NCBI GenBank assembly: GCA_029260115.1 | Contig: JAJDDW010000008.1 | Coordinates: 1-64,000 of the forward strand | Source: Phycisphaerae bacterium | Lineage (GTDB): Bacteria > Planctomycetota > Phycisphaerae > UBA1845 | Length of the DNA: 64,000 nt | Direction of reading: 5' to 3' | Shown: piece by piece, positions 17,305 to 25,891 of the stretch | Layout: each line of letters begins with the position of its first letter | How positions within the stretch are numbered: position 1 is the first letter of the stretch | Position numbers and translations under genes: made by a program | The notes under the pieces: model-generated | What the model saw: only the letters and a program-made list of their open reading frames with translations | Told to the model about the DNA's origin: nothing | The model's database searches: none

Positions 17305-18897
17305 TTATGCTGGTAGCGAACACATCATCACCGGCGGACAGTGGAAGTAACTGATTTTCGCATTCGCCCCGACGACATCCTCGGCCATGCCTAATGCTTC
17401 GTCCATCGACCGGGCGACTTCAAAGCCGATGCGCCGGGCGGCTTCTTTGTTGGTCGGATTGATCGCAATCACCTGGCCAATATGAGCCATCCCGTGCGCC
17501 CCCCAGTACCACATGTAAAACGGATGGACGCCGTGATAGGCGTGTCCGTTACGATACATGTCGATATATCGCTCGTTTTCCGCGTATGATTTTTCAAATT
17601 TTTTCTCCAGCTCACGTGGGTCGGTCGTTTGCGGCAACAACTTGTGGTAGAAATCGTGGTACGCGGTGTGTTGTTGCATGGTAAATGTATCGTCTAGCGT
17701 ATGGTCGACGATCATCACGCCACCCTTACGCACCAGCGGTTTGTTACGATAGAAGTTGAAGAAGTACCCGGCTGACAAACATCGCACAAGGATAGGGTTC
17801 AGCGCAGCATCGATATTGTACGGACCGATGGAAGGTAAACCCACGAGTACAACATCCGACTGTTCGGGCACTTTGACTTCGTGTTGAAGGTCTACATTTT
17901 TAAGCGTCTCGCAATGGACCAGTTCTGTATCGCCTGCGTGTGCGCCTGTCATACCGTAAGGTGCGGGCAGCGCGGTATATGCTTTGCGTCTTAGCCCCGC
18001 AGGCAATAGTGATAGGCCTACGCGCGATCCGTGGTAGTTCAAATGATCGAGCATACCCCAGTCTCGTTCTCGCTTTTGTAAAAATCCAAGTAAGCTGGAA
18101 AAAAGATCGCCGTTGAGGGTGGTTTCGATGGTGAATATCTTCACATGTTTTTTGACGACCTCACCCATGCGTTCACATGATCGATGGAACGCGCTGTTGG
18201 GCGGGTCCATATAGCTCGATTCGTGCAGGAGCATACAAGCATTGTGGTGATGACTTACGCTGCGATAAGTAGCCAAGCCAACCGGCACGGACTTGTGGCC
18301 TCCGTCCATCGTAACAAGGTTGATGTTGACATAAATCAGTAGGTCTGACTCGACGGCGCTGCGATTTAGCTCAACCACTTCACCTTCTTCGGTTGTTCCA
18401 AGATCGATTTTATTGTCGGGATCTTCTGCGTCATGGTTGCGCAAATGATCGGGCCAAAACCTTTTGAAGACGCGCGGGCCAACAAAATGTTTCAACTCAG
18501 CCGGCGTGCAACGGCGATGTAAACAAATCGCACAAACTAATTCAATATCGGTCACCCCGGCGCGATCCAGGCGTTCAAGCAAAATTTCGATGACCGTCTG
18601 CCGGACGTCTGGGGCGGCCATGCGCGGCAACGGTAGAGACACGTCGTCGAAAGCTATCGTCACTTTCATGCCAGGCTTGAGTTGGGCGTCCAGCGGATCA
18701 TCGCCCAGCGGATGATCGATGGCGTGCTCAACAGCCGCCCGGCGATTGGGAACCGGGTCAAGCGGTTCGTTGGGATAGATAACCTCACAACCTACCGGCA
18801 ATTTATGCTTAGTATACCCCTCTCCGCGATGAAAAAGAAAGGGCGGATCATTGGACGTTACCGTATGGATATTGGACGCGCCGTTACGCTTACTCAT
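17305..18897 (-). CDS. LarA-like (DUF2088) protein of the ether-lipid-like cluster
   Basis: 530 residues. The N-terminal domain has the LarA-type loop (VTIAFDDVSLPLP), and the middle has GGHKSVPVGLATYRSVSHHH, which aligns by eye with the LarA region that binds the nickel-pincer cofactor through Lys and with its catalytic His. LarA-family enzymes racemise or epimerise alpha-hydroxy acids. No larB, larC or larE genes are nearby. It is the last of five tightly spaced genes; a DUF2088 gene also occurs in the myxobacterial elb locus as I recall it. Its role in lipid synthesis is unknown. The C-terminus (HCPPVMMCSLPA) is conserved in style but unexplained. Confidence 0.75.
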   Translation of the reverse strand: MSKRNGASNIHTVTSNDPPFLFHRGEGYTKHKLPVGCEVIYPNEPLDPVPNRRAAVEHAIDHPLGDDPLDAQLKPGMKVTIAFDDVSLPLPRMAAPDVRQTVIEILLERLDRAGVTDIELVCAICLHRRCTPAELKHFVGPRVFKRFWPDHLRNHDAEDPDNKIDLGTTEEGEVVELNRSAVESDLLIYVNINLVTMDGGHKSVPVGLATYRSVSHHHNACMLLHESSYMDPPNSAFHRSCERMGEVVKKHVKIFTIETTLNGDLFSSLLGFLQKRERDWGMLDHLNYHGSRVGLSLLPAGLRRKAYTALPAPYGMTGAHAGDTELVHCETLKNVDLQHEVKVPEQSDVVLVGLPSIGPYNIDAALNPILVRCLSAGYFFNFYRNKPLVRKGGVMIVDHTLDDTFTMQQHTAYHDFYHKLLPQTTDPRELEKKFEKSYAENERYIDMYRNGHAYHGVHPFYMWYWGAHGMAHIGQVIAINPTNKEAARRIGFEVARSMDEALGMAEDVVGANAKISYFHCPPVMMCSLPA

Positions 18898-18915
18898 AAG
18901 TATCTCGCGATGGAA

Positions 18916-20151
18916 TTACGTTTCGTCAATTCGAAAAATAGTCTTAGCTACGCCCGTGCGACCGGTATGCAAGGCAGATCTAATAGCCGCTTGATAGTCT
19001 CGTAGGGCAAAGGCTGGCCCCACGAGCTTTACCAACTTGGGCCCCCACGTTTTCATTAAATCGATGGCTAAATCAAATGTATCACGCTGGCCCCCCGCCC
19101 ACCTCTCAGGCCCGTAGGCATACGTCGCACACAATGTCAGCTCTTTGAACCATAGCGGCGTCCAGTCTACGCCACGCGGCGCACCGGGCATGCCGACCAA
19201 AACAAATGTGCCGCCACTCTTGGTAAATCGAATACCGTCGTCGATCGTATGGGAAGATCCCACACAGTCAAACGTGGCGTCAGCGCCGCCGATGACCATG
19301 GGCTTGCCTAGCTCGGCTTGTAACACCTGGGCATTCAGCACGCTGGCCCATTTTTTATAGCGATCCACAGTCCCTCCGCCGGAAGGAATCCACTCATCTA
19401 CGCCCAGGGAATTACCCAGGCTGATTTGATGGTCGTATCGGCCTGAAGCTACGATTCTCGCCTTGCAGCCCGTGGCTCGGAGTGCAGCGATGGTGAGTAA
19501 ACCGATGGAGCCACAACCTAAGACTAAAGCGGATTGGTTTGCCTCTAAAGAAACGCGCAGTATGCCATGCAAAGCACAGGCGAATGGTTCCACAAGTACG
19601 GCCTGTTCGTCGGGCAAATCCTCGGGAACGGCGTAGACCTGTGAATGATGGGCTACCATGGACGTACTAAACCCGCCGCCGGTGTCTCGACAAAATCCCG
19701 ATTGAATTCCTGCGGAAATGCACCCTCGTGTGATGTTGGAACACAAAGCGTCGCGACCTTTTTGGCAGGCATCACACTTCGGTTCGATGCCGCGAACATG
19801 ACACCCTAAAGCGGGGTGCAGTACGGCGCGAGCGCCGACGGAAACATTGTCAACGTCTGCGCCGACCTCGACGACCCGACCGACCATCTCATGCCCCATG
19901 ACAAATGGCATGGATGTTACGGGTGCAAGATATGGGCTTCCCTTGGCGCAGATAGTCGATAAGTCTGATCCACACACGCCAGCTAGGGTGGGTCTTATGC
20001 GAACCCAGGACTGCGTGGGCAATTTTGGCTCTTGAATATCCCGATAGGCGACCGGCGAGGCGCTGCTGGTGTAGAGTCGCCTTAGGCGCGGACCTGCTAG
20101 CTTGAGTAAGATATAACGCGGAATACTTTTGCGAAATTGCAGGGCTTTCAT
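18916..20151 (-). CDS. Zinc-dependent alcohol dehydrogenase-like protein of the ether-lipid-like cluster
   Basis: About 411 residues. VCGSDLS and GHEMVGRVVEVG supply catalytic-zinc ligands; CDACQKGRDALC gives structural-zinc cysteines; the Rossmann part has LVLGCGSIGLLT. The medium-chain dehydrogenase family oxidises or reduces alcohols and aldehydes with NAD(P). The start is placed at ATG 20151 (MKALQF); upstream codons in frame are mostly in the short gap after the HAD gene. It lies 20 bases after the HAD gene and 18 before the LarA-like gene. In this setting it could handle a fatty alcohol or aldehyde, an inference from the neighbouring acyl reductase. Confidence 0.82.
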   Translation of the reverse strand: MKALQFRKSIPRYILLKLAGPRLRRLYTSSASPVAYRDIQEPKLPTQSWVRIRPTLAGVCGSDLSTICAKGSPYLAPVTSMPFVMGHEMVGRVVEVGADVDNVSVGARAVLHPALGCHVRGIEPKCDACQKGRDALCSNITRGCISAGIQSGFCRDTGGGFSTSMVAHHSQVYAVPEDLPDEQAVLVEPFACALHGILRVSLEANQSALVLGCGSIGLLTIAALRATGCKARIVASGRYDHQISLGNSLGVDEWIPSGGGTVDRYKKWASVLNAQVLQAELGKPMVIGGADATFDCVGSSHTIDDGIRFTKSGGTFVLVGMPGAPRGVDWTPLWFKELTLCATYAYGPERWAGGQRDTFDLAIDLMKTWGPKLVKLVGPAFALRDYQAAIRSALHTGRTGVAKTIFRIDET

Positions 20152-20171
20152 GATGAAGCATTCCCGTAAGT

Positions 20172-20867
20172 CTAAGCCACCGCCCAGCGGTGTACTGGCC
20201 AATTTCCTTGCGTGGCCGTCCTAAGTAAATCTCGATCAGGATTCACCGCATGTGAATGTCCCACCGCTTGCAACATGGGCAGGTCCGCGATGCTATCGCC
20301 GTAAGCATGACTCGCAGCTAAGTCCACATGATAATCAGCAGCGAATTTTTTCATGAGGCGAACTTTCTCCTCGCCACTAACGGGTAGGCTATCCAACTCA
20401 CCAGTGAACCGACCGTCCCGAACGAGTAAAGCGGGAGCCAGTACGTGCGTAGTAGAAAGCTCCTTCGCTAATGGTGCGATGATAAAGTCTATTGATCCGG
20501 TCACCAAAACAACCATGCGCCCGGCTTCGTGATGATTTTTTATGCACGCGATCGCCTCGGGGAAAACTTTCGGTAGCATGACATCACGATGACAGGCATC
20601 AGCCTGCGCGTAAACCTCGGCGGCATTGAGGCCCGCGTAGCTTCGATAAAAAATTTCGTTGAGCCTGCCGCGATCGATTTTATCCATAACAAGATAGTAA
20701 ATACATTTCACGAGAAAGGCCGCCCGCCAACATGTAGCGAAAATAGTGGACATGCGTTTTTCACGAAAATAAGCGTAGTAATGAACGATGGTCGTCTTGG
20801 CGATCGTACCATCGACGTCAAAAAATACGGCAGACCGCGCACTGTCGCTGCTCGTTTTTTCCGTCAC
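20172..20867 (-). CDS. HAD-family phosphatase (SerB-like) of the ether-lipid-like cluster
   Basis: 231 residues. FFDVDGTIAKTT carries the nucleophile and acid aspartates of HAD motif I, LVTGS is motif II, and AYGDSIADLPML is motif IV. The cap suggests subclass IB, which includes phosphoserine phosphatase and lipid-phosphate phosphatases. The start is a GTG that overlaps the stop of the large upstream gene as GTGA, so translation is probably coupled. A phosphatase between an acyltransferase-containing enzyme and a dehydrogenase could remove phosphate from a glycerolipid intermediate; this is inference. Confidence 0.82.
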   Translation of the reverse strand: MTEKTSSDSARSAVFFDVDGTIAKTTIVHYYAYFREKRMSTIFATCWRAAFLVKCIYYLVMDKIDRGRLNEIFYRSYAGLNAAEVYAQADACHRDVMLPKVFPEAIACIKNHHEAGRMVVLVTGSIDFIIAPLAKELSTTHVLAPALLVRDGRFTGELDSLPVSGEEKVRLMKKFAADYHVDLAASHAYGDSIADLPMLQAVGHSHAVNPDRDLLRTATQGNWPVHRWAVA

Positions 20868-23800
20868 GCGGGCGCCTCATCTCGCATGCGTACCACGCTG
20901 GCTTCCACAGCGGCTATCATCTCTTGAAAACATGCGTAGTGGTCGCTGGTCTCGTCCAACGGCGGAGGAACAATCGCCACGCCAAAAGTGACGGTTACGC
21001 TTCCCGGATGAATCAGCTTCTGCCCCTTGGGGAATAAGTCGTAGGCTCGGTCAATATGCACCGGAATAATGGGTACGCCACGCTCGATGGCTAGAACCGC
21101 AGCCCCGATTTTAAAGGGTTGAATGACGCCATTGACCGAGCGTGTTCCCTCAGGAAAGATCAGTAAGCCGTCGCCGCGACGTAGCGTATCACCACACTGT
21201 TTTAGACCTCGAAGTCCATCGGCTTGACGGTCTACCGGAATGGTATCGAGTACCTTTCCGAATAAAAATCGCTTGGTTGGCGAGCTGAAGAAATAATCTT
21301 CCGCGCCCGCAACCCACACACGACGCCGCCCCCCCACAGCCGTTAATACCGAAGGCGTGTCTAAATGTGATGCGTGATTGGGCGCGAGAATAAAAGAACC
21401 TGAAGAGGGAATGTTCTCGCAGCCGCGTGCGAGCACCCGGACGTAGGTATTCATAAATACTTTTACGCCTCCTCGGACAATCCAACGGACGGGCAGCAGT
21501 GGCGCGGATAACGAGCCATTCACCGCGCTGGACGTTTTTTCTTGCGTGAGACGTCGCTGCCAGATGTTGCGATCGGAGGTGCCCGAGGATTTCGGTGTGC
21601 GATCGCCAATGACAGCCAATATGTCCGAGACGCGGGAAATTTGAGCCGACTTTTCTTCGTCGATGCGCATGTCGAATCGGGCTTCCACCGTGCCTATGAC
21701 ATCAATTTTCCCGATACTGTCTAGTCCCAGATCTAGCAAAAGGTGCATGGGGCGGCGTATTTTTTCTGGTGACATTTTTGTTTGAGAAGCGAGAATTTCT
21801 TGAAGTGCCTGAAAGACGGCTGGGCTTTGTGAAACTATTGCCTGATCTTTATCACTGTCGCGGGTCGAAAGCGCTTGCGACTCGCTTCCCTTAGCTGGTA
21901 ACTCCAATTCCTGCTGGACCATGTCCCGCACAAGATTACGCTTGGCTTTGAGGGTCGTGGTTTTGGGAATTTCTCGATCCCAAAAATGAAGCACAGCTAA
22001 CCGTTGATGCGATGGCACGGATTCGGAAATCTCCTCAACGGACATACGAATTTCACGCTCTAATGACGATCGATCATGATCGGCACCGGCCCCACGATCT
22101 ACCACAATCACCGCATGAACCGCATCACCAGAACCTTCCTCGCAGGTCATTCCAAAAACGCAGAGTTCCTTTACAAATGGCACTTCGCAATAGCGGGCTT
22201 CCACTTCGTCTGGATAAACATTTTTCCCCGCAGGTGTAATGATCAAATCTTTCGAGCGTCCGGTCAGATACAAATAGCCCTGCTCGTCAAATCGGCCAAG
22301 ATCGCCGGTACGCAGCCATCCGTGTTGAATAATTTCGTCTGTGGCTTCTGGATTGTCCAAATAACCTGACATGACACTAGGCCCGCGGACCCATACCTCG
22401 CCAATGCCCTCAGCGTTTTGATTGCGCACCTCGGCATCGACGTTAGACAACATCGGCCCCACCGAATTAAGACGGGCTGAGGTTGGCGGATTCACGGATA
22501 AGACGGGTGAGGTTTCGGTCAGGCCATAACCTTCGTATACGTCAAAGCCCATACGCTGGAAAGATTCAAACAATTCGGGATCTAATCGAGACGCACCAGA
22601 AACGAACATACGCAAACGACCGCCGAAAGATTTATGTACGGGCGCGAATAGCGTGCGCCCAAAGCGACGACCGGTCTTGTCAGATAACCAGCCTAATAGC
22701 CGAAAAACGCCGCGCTTCACACGGCCTGCTGCGAAAACCTGCCCGGTAATGGCGTCATATAACATACGAATAAACCGCGGCACGACCAGCATCACAGTCG
22801 TACCCGTCGCCTGCATCGCCGCTTTTATTTCTGCACCTTTAACCTGATCCAGATAAGTAATGGTTGCCCCACAGGCCAGCGGGACGATAAAACCACCGGT
22901 AAATTCAAACGCGTGGTACATGGGGAGAACGGATAGCAATTCGTCGTTTGGAAATATGGGATGCACGTCAATCAACGCAGAGGCATTCGCCAGGAAGTTG
23001 CGATGCGTTAGTGGTACCGCTTTAGGCGCGACTGTCGTGCCCGACGTAAACAATATCGAAGCGATATCGTTACCATCACTAATGAAAGGCGCTGGCATTT
23101 CGTCGCGTGATGCACCCGGCGGAGGAATGAATGGCCGGCTCATTAAAATAATTTCGGCGTCCGCGTCCGACCGACTATCGGCCAACGCGGCGTGCGTCGC
23201 TGGACCTGCTAGCATGAGTTTAGCTTTGGCATAACGAGCAGCGGCCCAGGCGTCTTCAGGCGGAAGCTGCGGATCAAGAGGCACAGCCGTCATCCCGGCA
23301 CGCATGATGGAAAGATACGAGATACCCCATTCCGGACTGCTGACTCCGGAAATAGCGACTCGATCGCCGGGGACCATGTCGCGCTCCTGAAAACGCTGCA
23401 TGATCGTACCCGTAGCTTGCAGCACTTCCTCATAGGTAAATCGTAACCAACGATTCTCACGCTTGACCTGTAGCGCGTGCTTATCTGGGTAGCGATTGGC
23501 TGCGCGCTGAAAAACCTCAAACAACGAAGTTGTCTGTAGCGACTGCTTAGCAACGGAAGGATCGACATTGGCCAGCTCCGCAGCAATACGTCCGGAAGGT
23601 TCTGAACCAGTTCCCAATACAAAAGACCGCACGCCTGGAATATGGCGATTGACGATATAATCTTCCCAGTCGATGGCTTTGACATCAAAAGGAAATTCCG
23701 CCCGGTCATCTGGATGCAGCGTCTCAGCTACCGCATCCAATGCGTCCACCACGAACCGACAATCCAAATGGGTATAAGGCGTATAAATTTTCGCAAAGTA

Positions 23801-25117
23801 TGCTAGCTGTTCCAACTGCCGAAGCATCCCGTTATATTTGCGTACGCGACGCCTGCCGGAATGAAATTTCTCAAAAAACTTCCTTAGCCACGTAATATAT
23901 TTTTGCTTACGAGCCAGTTGTTTCAAAAATCGTGCGGTCGGTACCAGCAAAAAAGGAACGCGATAGGTCAGTCGCTGACCATCGACAAGCATCGGACGTT
24001 TCTTGTAAGCCCGCTGTAAATATCGCGAAAGTGAGCTAAGCAGTAGCGGCTTACAGGCACTTGACGCACATTGATATAGCGCTACCCCTTCAGGTCGGTG
24101 GTCACCCACGGGGAGCGTCGCGATCATGCCATTGGCTACGAAATCAGCGGGGATAAGGTCTAGCGGAATCTCCGGTCGTCCCGGAAACTCATTCAACTTC
24201 CCCTTCCCGTAACCGATGAGCATGGGATCAGCCATGCGCAGTCCGTCAATCCATCCGGGCGCAGGCTCTTCGTAACTGCTTTCGATAATAGCCGGGCGAA
24301 AAATGGTCAGGGGTATCGAACCGCGATCACGCAACAACAACTGTTCACCAATCCACTTGGTAAACGTATAGGTATCGTTCCAGCCTAGCGAACGAGCGGT
24401 AGCCATTCCCAGGTCGATGAGTTCTTTTCGGCAGGCTTCGGTATCCGCCCCCAGGCGATGTCGAACCGCCTTGGCCTGGGCTTGTAAGGATTCGATCAAG
24501 GCGTCGAGATCATATTCGCCCGTGACTTGATCGCGTGGGAGTTTTTCTCGCGCGGTTTCGGGTGCGCTGAAATCTTCGACAATATCGCCGGTGCGTTGCC
24601 CTGAAACGTAGCAAGTGGATACATGGAGGAAAGGAATGCCCCCGCCATCCGCGGCAAAACGCAATAGCCTTGAAGGGCCTAGCGTGTTCAAATCGACAGC
24701 TAGGTCTAATCGCTCGTCAAAGGTCACGGTAGCAGCGCTGTTGACCACGAGTGTGATTGTTTTGGTCAAGACTGCGTATTCTGCAACGGAACAACCAAGC
24801 CGATCGCGCGTTAAATCGCCATTGACGACATGTATTTTTCTGTCGCAGAGGTCGTGAAACCGATCGCCCAAGCTGGCCCGCAGACGATCAAACGCCGGAG
24901 AGCCTAGCACGTCGCGCTTAACGCGCTGCGCTGGCGATGCCCCCCCCGCTCTGGGCCTTACAAGTAGGTATACACTATCGATCGTATCGACACTGCGCAG
25001 CAGTTTTTCTACAAAAGCCTTTGCCAAAAAGCCCGTAGACCCCGTAATGAGAATCTTATGCCCACTGAGGCGATCCCTAATGCGCGGCGACGTGGTATGT
25101 TGAGAACCTCTATTCAA
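20864..25117 (-). CDS. elbD: Four-domain ElbD-like enzyme: acyl reductase, acyl-AMP ligase, carrier protein, acyltransferase
   Basis: 1417 residues. Residues about 18-490 form a fatty-acyl reductase: nucleotide loop TGSTGFLAK (25-33) and active-site Tyr250/Lys254 in YTFTK. About 530-1075 is an acyl-adenylating enzyme: FTSGTTVAPK (690-699), YGLTETS (864-870), RTGDL (936-940). About 1095-1172 is an acyl-carrier domain with Ser1134 in GLDSIGK for phosphopantetheine. About 1205-1417 is a PlsC-type acyltransferase with NHASHLD (1247-1253) and FPEGTRS (1321-1327). The same domain order is known for ElbD of Myxococcus, needed for ether-lipid synthesis. The start is TTG with GGAG 8 bases upstream. 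Every catalytic motif is intact. Assignment rests on architecture and cluster context. Confidence 0.82.
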   Translation of the reverse strand: MNRGSQHTTSPRIRDRLSGHKILITGSTGFLAKAFVEKLLRSVDTIDSVYLLVRPRAGGASPAQRVKRDVLGSPAFDRLRASLGDRFHDLCDRKIHVVNGDLTRDRLGCSVAEYAVLTKTITLVVNSAATVTFDERLDLAVDLNTLGPSRLLRFAADGGGIPFLHVSTCYVSGQRTGDIVEDFSAPETAREKLPRDQVTGEYDLDALIESLQAQAKAVRHRLGADTEACRKELIDLGMATARSLGWNDTYTFTKWIGEQLLLRDRGSIPLTIFRPAIIESSYEEPAPGWIDGLRMADPMLIGYGKGKLNEFPGRPEIPLDLIPADFVANGMIATLPVGDHRPEGVALYQCASSACKPLLLSSLSRYLQRAYKKRPMLVDGQRLTYRVPFLLVPTARFLKQLARKQKYITWLRKFFEKFHSGRRRVRKYNGMLRQLEQLAYFAKIYTPYTHLDCRFVVDALDAVAETLHPDDRAEFPFDVKAIDWEDYIVNRHIPGVRSFVLGTGSEPSGRIAAELANVDPSVAKQSLQTTSLFEVFQRAANRYPDKHALQVKRENRWLRFTYEEVLQATGTIMQRFQERDMVPGDRVAISGVSSPEWGISYLSIMRAGMTAVPLDPQLPPEDAWAAARYAKAKLMLAGPATHAALADSRSDADAEIILMSRPFIPPPGASRDEMPAPFISDGNDIASILFTSGTTVAPKAVPLTHRNFLANASALIDVHPIFPNDELLSVLPMYHAFEFTGGFIVPLACGATITYLDQVKGAEIKAAMQATGTTVMLVVPRFIRMLYDAITGQVFAAGRVKRGVFRLLGWLSDKTGRRFGRTLFAPVHKSFGGRLRMFVSGASRLDPELFESFQRMGFDVYEGYGLTETSPVLSVNPPTSARLNSVGPMLSNVDAEVRNQNAEGIGEVWVRGPSVMSGYLDNPEATDEIIQHGWLRTGDLGRFDEQGYLYLTGRSKDLIITPAGKNVYPDEVEARYCEVPFVKELCVFGMTCEEGSGDAVHAVIVVDRGAGADHDRSSLEREIRMSVEEISESVPSHQRLAVLHFWDREIPKTTTLKAKRNLVRDMVQQELELPAKGSESQALSTRDSDKDQAIVSQSPAVFQALQEILASQTKMSPEKIRRPMHLLLDLGLDSIGKIDVIGTVEARFDMRIDEEKSAQISRVSDILAVIGDRTPKSSGTSDRNIWQRRLTQEKTSSAVNGSLSAPLLPVRWIVRGGVKVFMNTYVRVLARGCENIPSSGSFILAPNHASHLDTPSVLTAVGGRRRVWVAGAEDYFFSSPTKRFLFGKVLDTIPVDRQADGLRGLKQCGDTLRRGDGLLIFPEGTRSVNGVIQPFKIGAAVLAIERGVPIIPVHIDRAYDLFPKGQKLIHPGSVTVTFGVAIVPPPLDETSDHYACFQEMIAAVEASVVRMRDEAPA

Positions 25118-25135
25118 AAATACGACTCCAAATCG

Positions 25136-25888
25136 CTATCCATCATTATGCGAAGAAGCATGTGCTTCTAGGCCCGCAGCCACTTCGCGTACGACGACAT
25201 CGTGAAGTTCGCCCGCATCCATTGACTCCACTAACGCAGCTGGTACCGGTTTACCGAAGGTCAATTGAATATCACCAGGCGTCACCAAAAACCGACCTCG
25301 CGCATGGGCCGCTAACGACCCGCTGATCGAGAACGGCACCACCGGCAATCCCGAGCGCTTGCATATTTTCAACGCACCACGACGAAATGGCAACAATTGC
25401 CCATCCTTGCTGCGGGTTCCCTCTGGAAATACGCAAAAAGAGACCGGACGTCGACTCAAATTCGTCAACATATGCTGCAGTCTGACGTGGTCTTTTCGGG
25501 CGTTTTTTCTACTAAGGGGCACATATCCATTCAATCGCAATACCCAACCAAACACCGGGATATCAAAAAGAGAACGCTTGGCCAAAAAATTCACGCGACC
25601 ATCTAAGGCAACGAGCACCGCGGGTATGTCCAATGCACTTTGATGATTGCCGACATAAAACTTTGCTTGCCCGTCATTGGTATTCTCATACCCCTTAATC
25701 ACTAACCGACAGCCGCTCGCTCCAATCACCCACTTTCCCCATACAAACGACCCCCACGCCACCGCCCGGCGCGACCGATCGACAATACCAATGATAGCGG
25801 TGGGCACGCCAAGAATGAGCACGCCAAAGCTTGCAAGAAAAAATGTAATCGCCCATCTAATCATATATACTCGCGGGGATAACGGCAC
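25136..25888 (-). CDS. 1-acyl-glycerol-3-phosphate acyltransferase-like (PlsC family) of the ether-lipid-like cluster
   Basis: 250 residues. An N-terminal hydrophobic anchor (IRWAITFFLASFGVLILGV) is followed by NHQSALD (the H-X4-D catalytic motif), FGWVLRLNGYVPLSRKN, FPEGTRSKDG and VPFSISGS. These are the four blocks of PlsC-type enzymes that transfer an acyl group to a glycerophosphate. GTG at 25888 gives the longest form; ATG at 25864 is an alternative. It starts 3 bases after recJ and ends 18 bases before the ElbD-like gene. As a second acyltransferase in the cluster it may add the sn-2 chain, which is inference. Confidence 0.87.
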   Translation of the reverse strand: MPLSPRVYMIRWAITFFLASFGVLILGVPTAIIGIVDRSRRAVAWGSFVWGKWVIGASGCRLVIKGYENTNDGQAKFYVGNHQSALDIPAVLVALDGRVNFLAKRSLFDIPVFGWVLRLNGYVPLSRKNARKDHVRLQHMLTNLSRRPVSFCVFPEGTRSKDGQLLPFRRGALKICKRSGLPVVPFSISGSLAAHARGRFLVTPGDIQLTFGKPVPAALVESMDAGELHDVVVREVAAGLEAHASSHNDG

Positions 25889-25891
25889 CGA

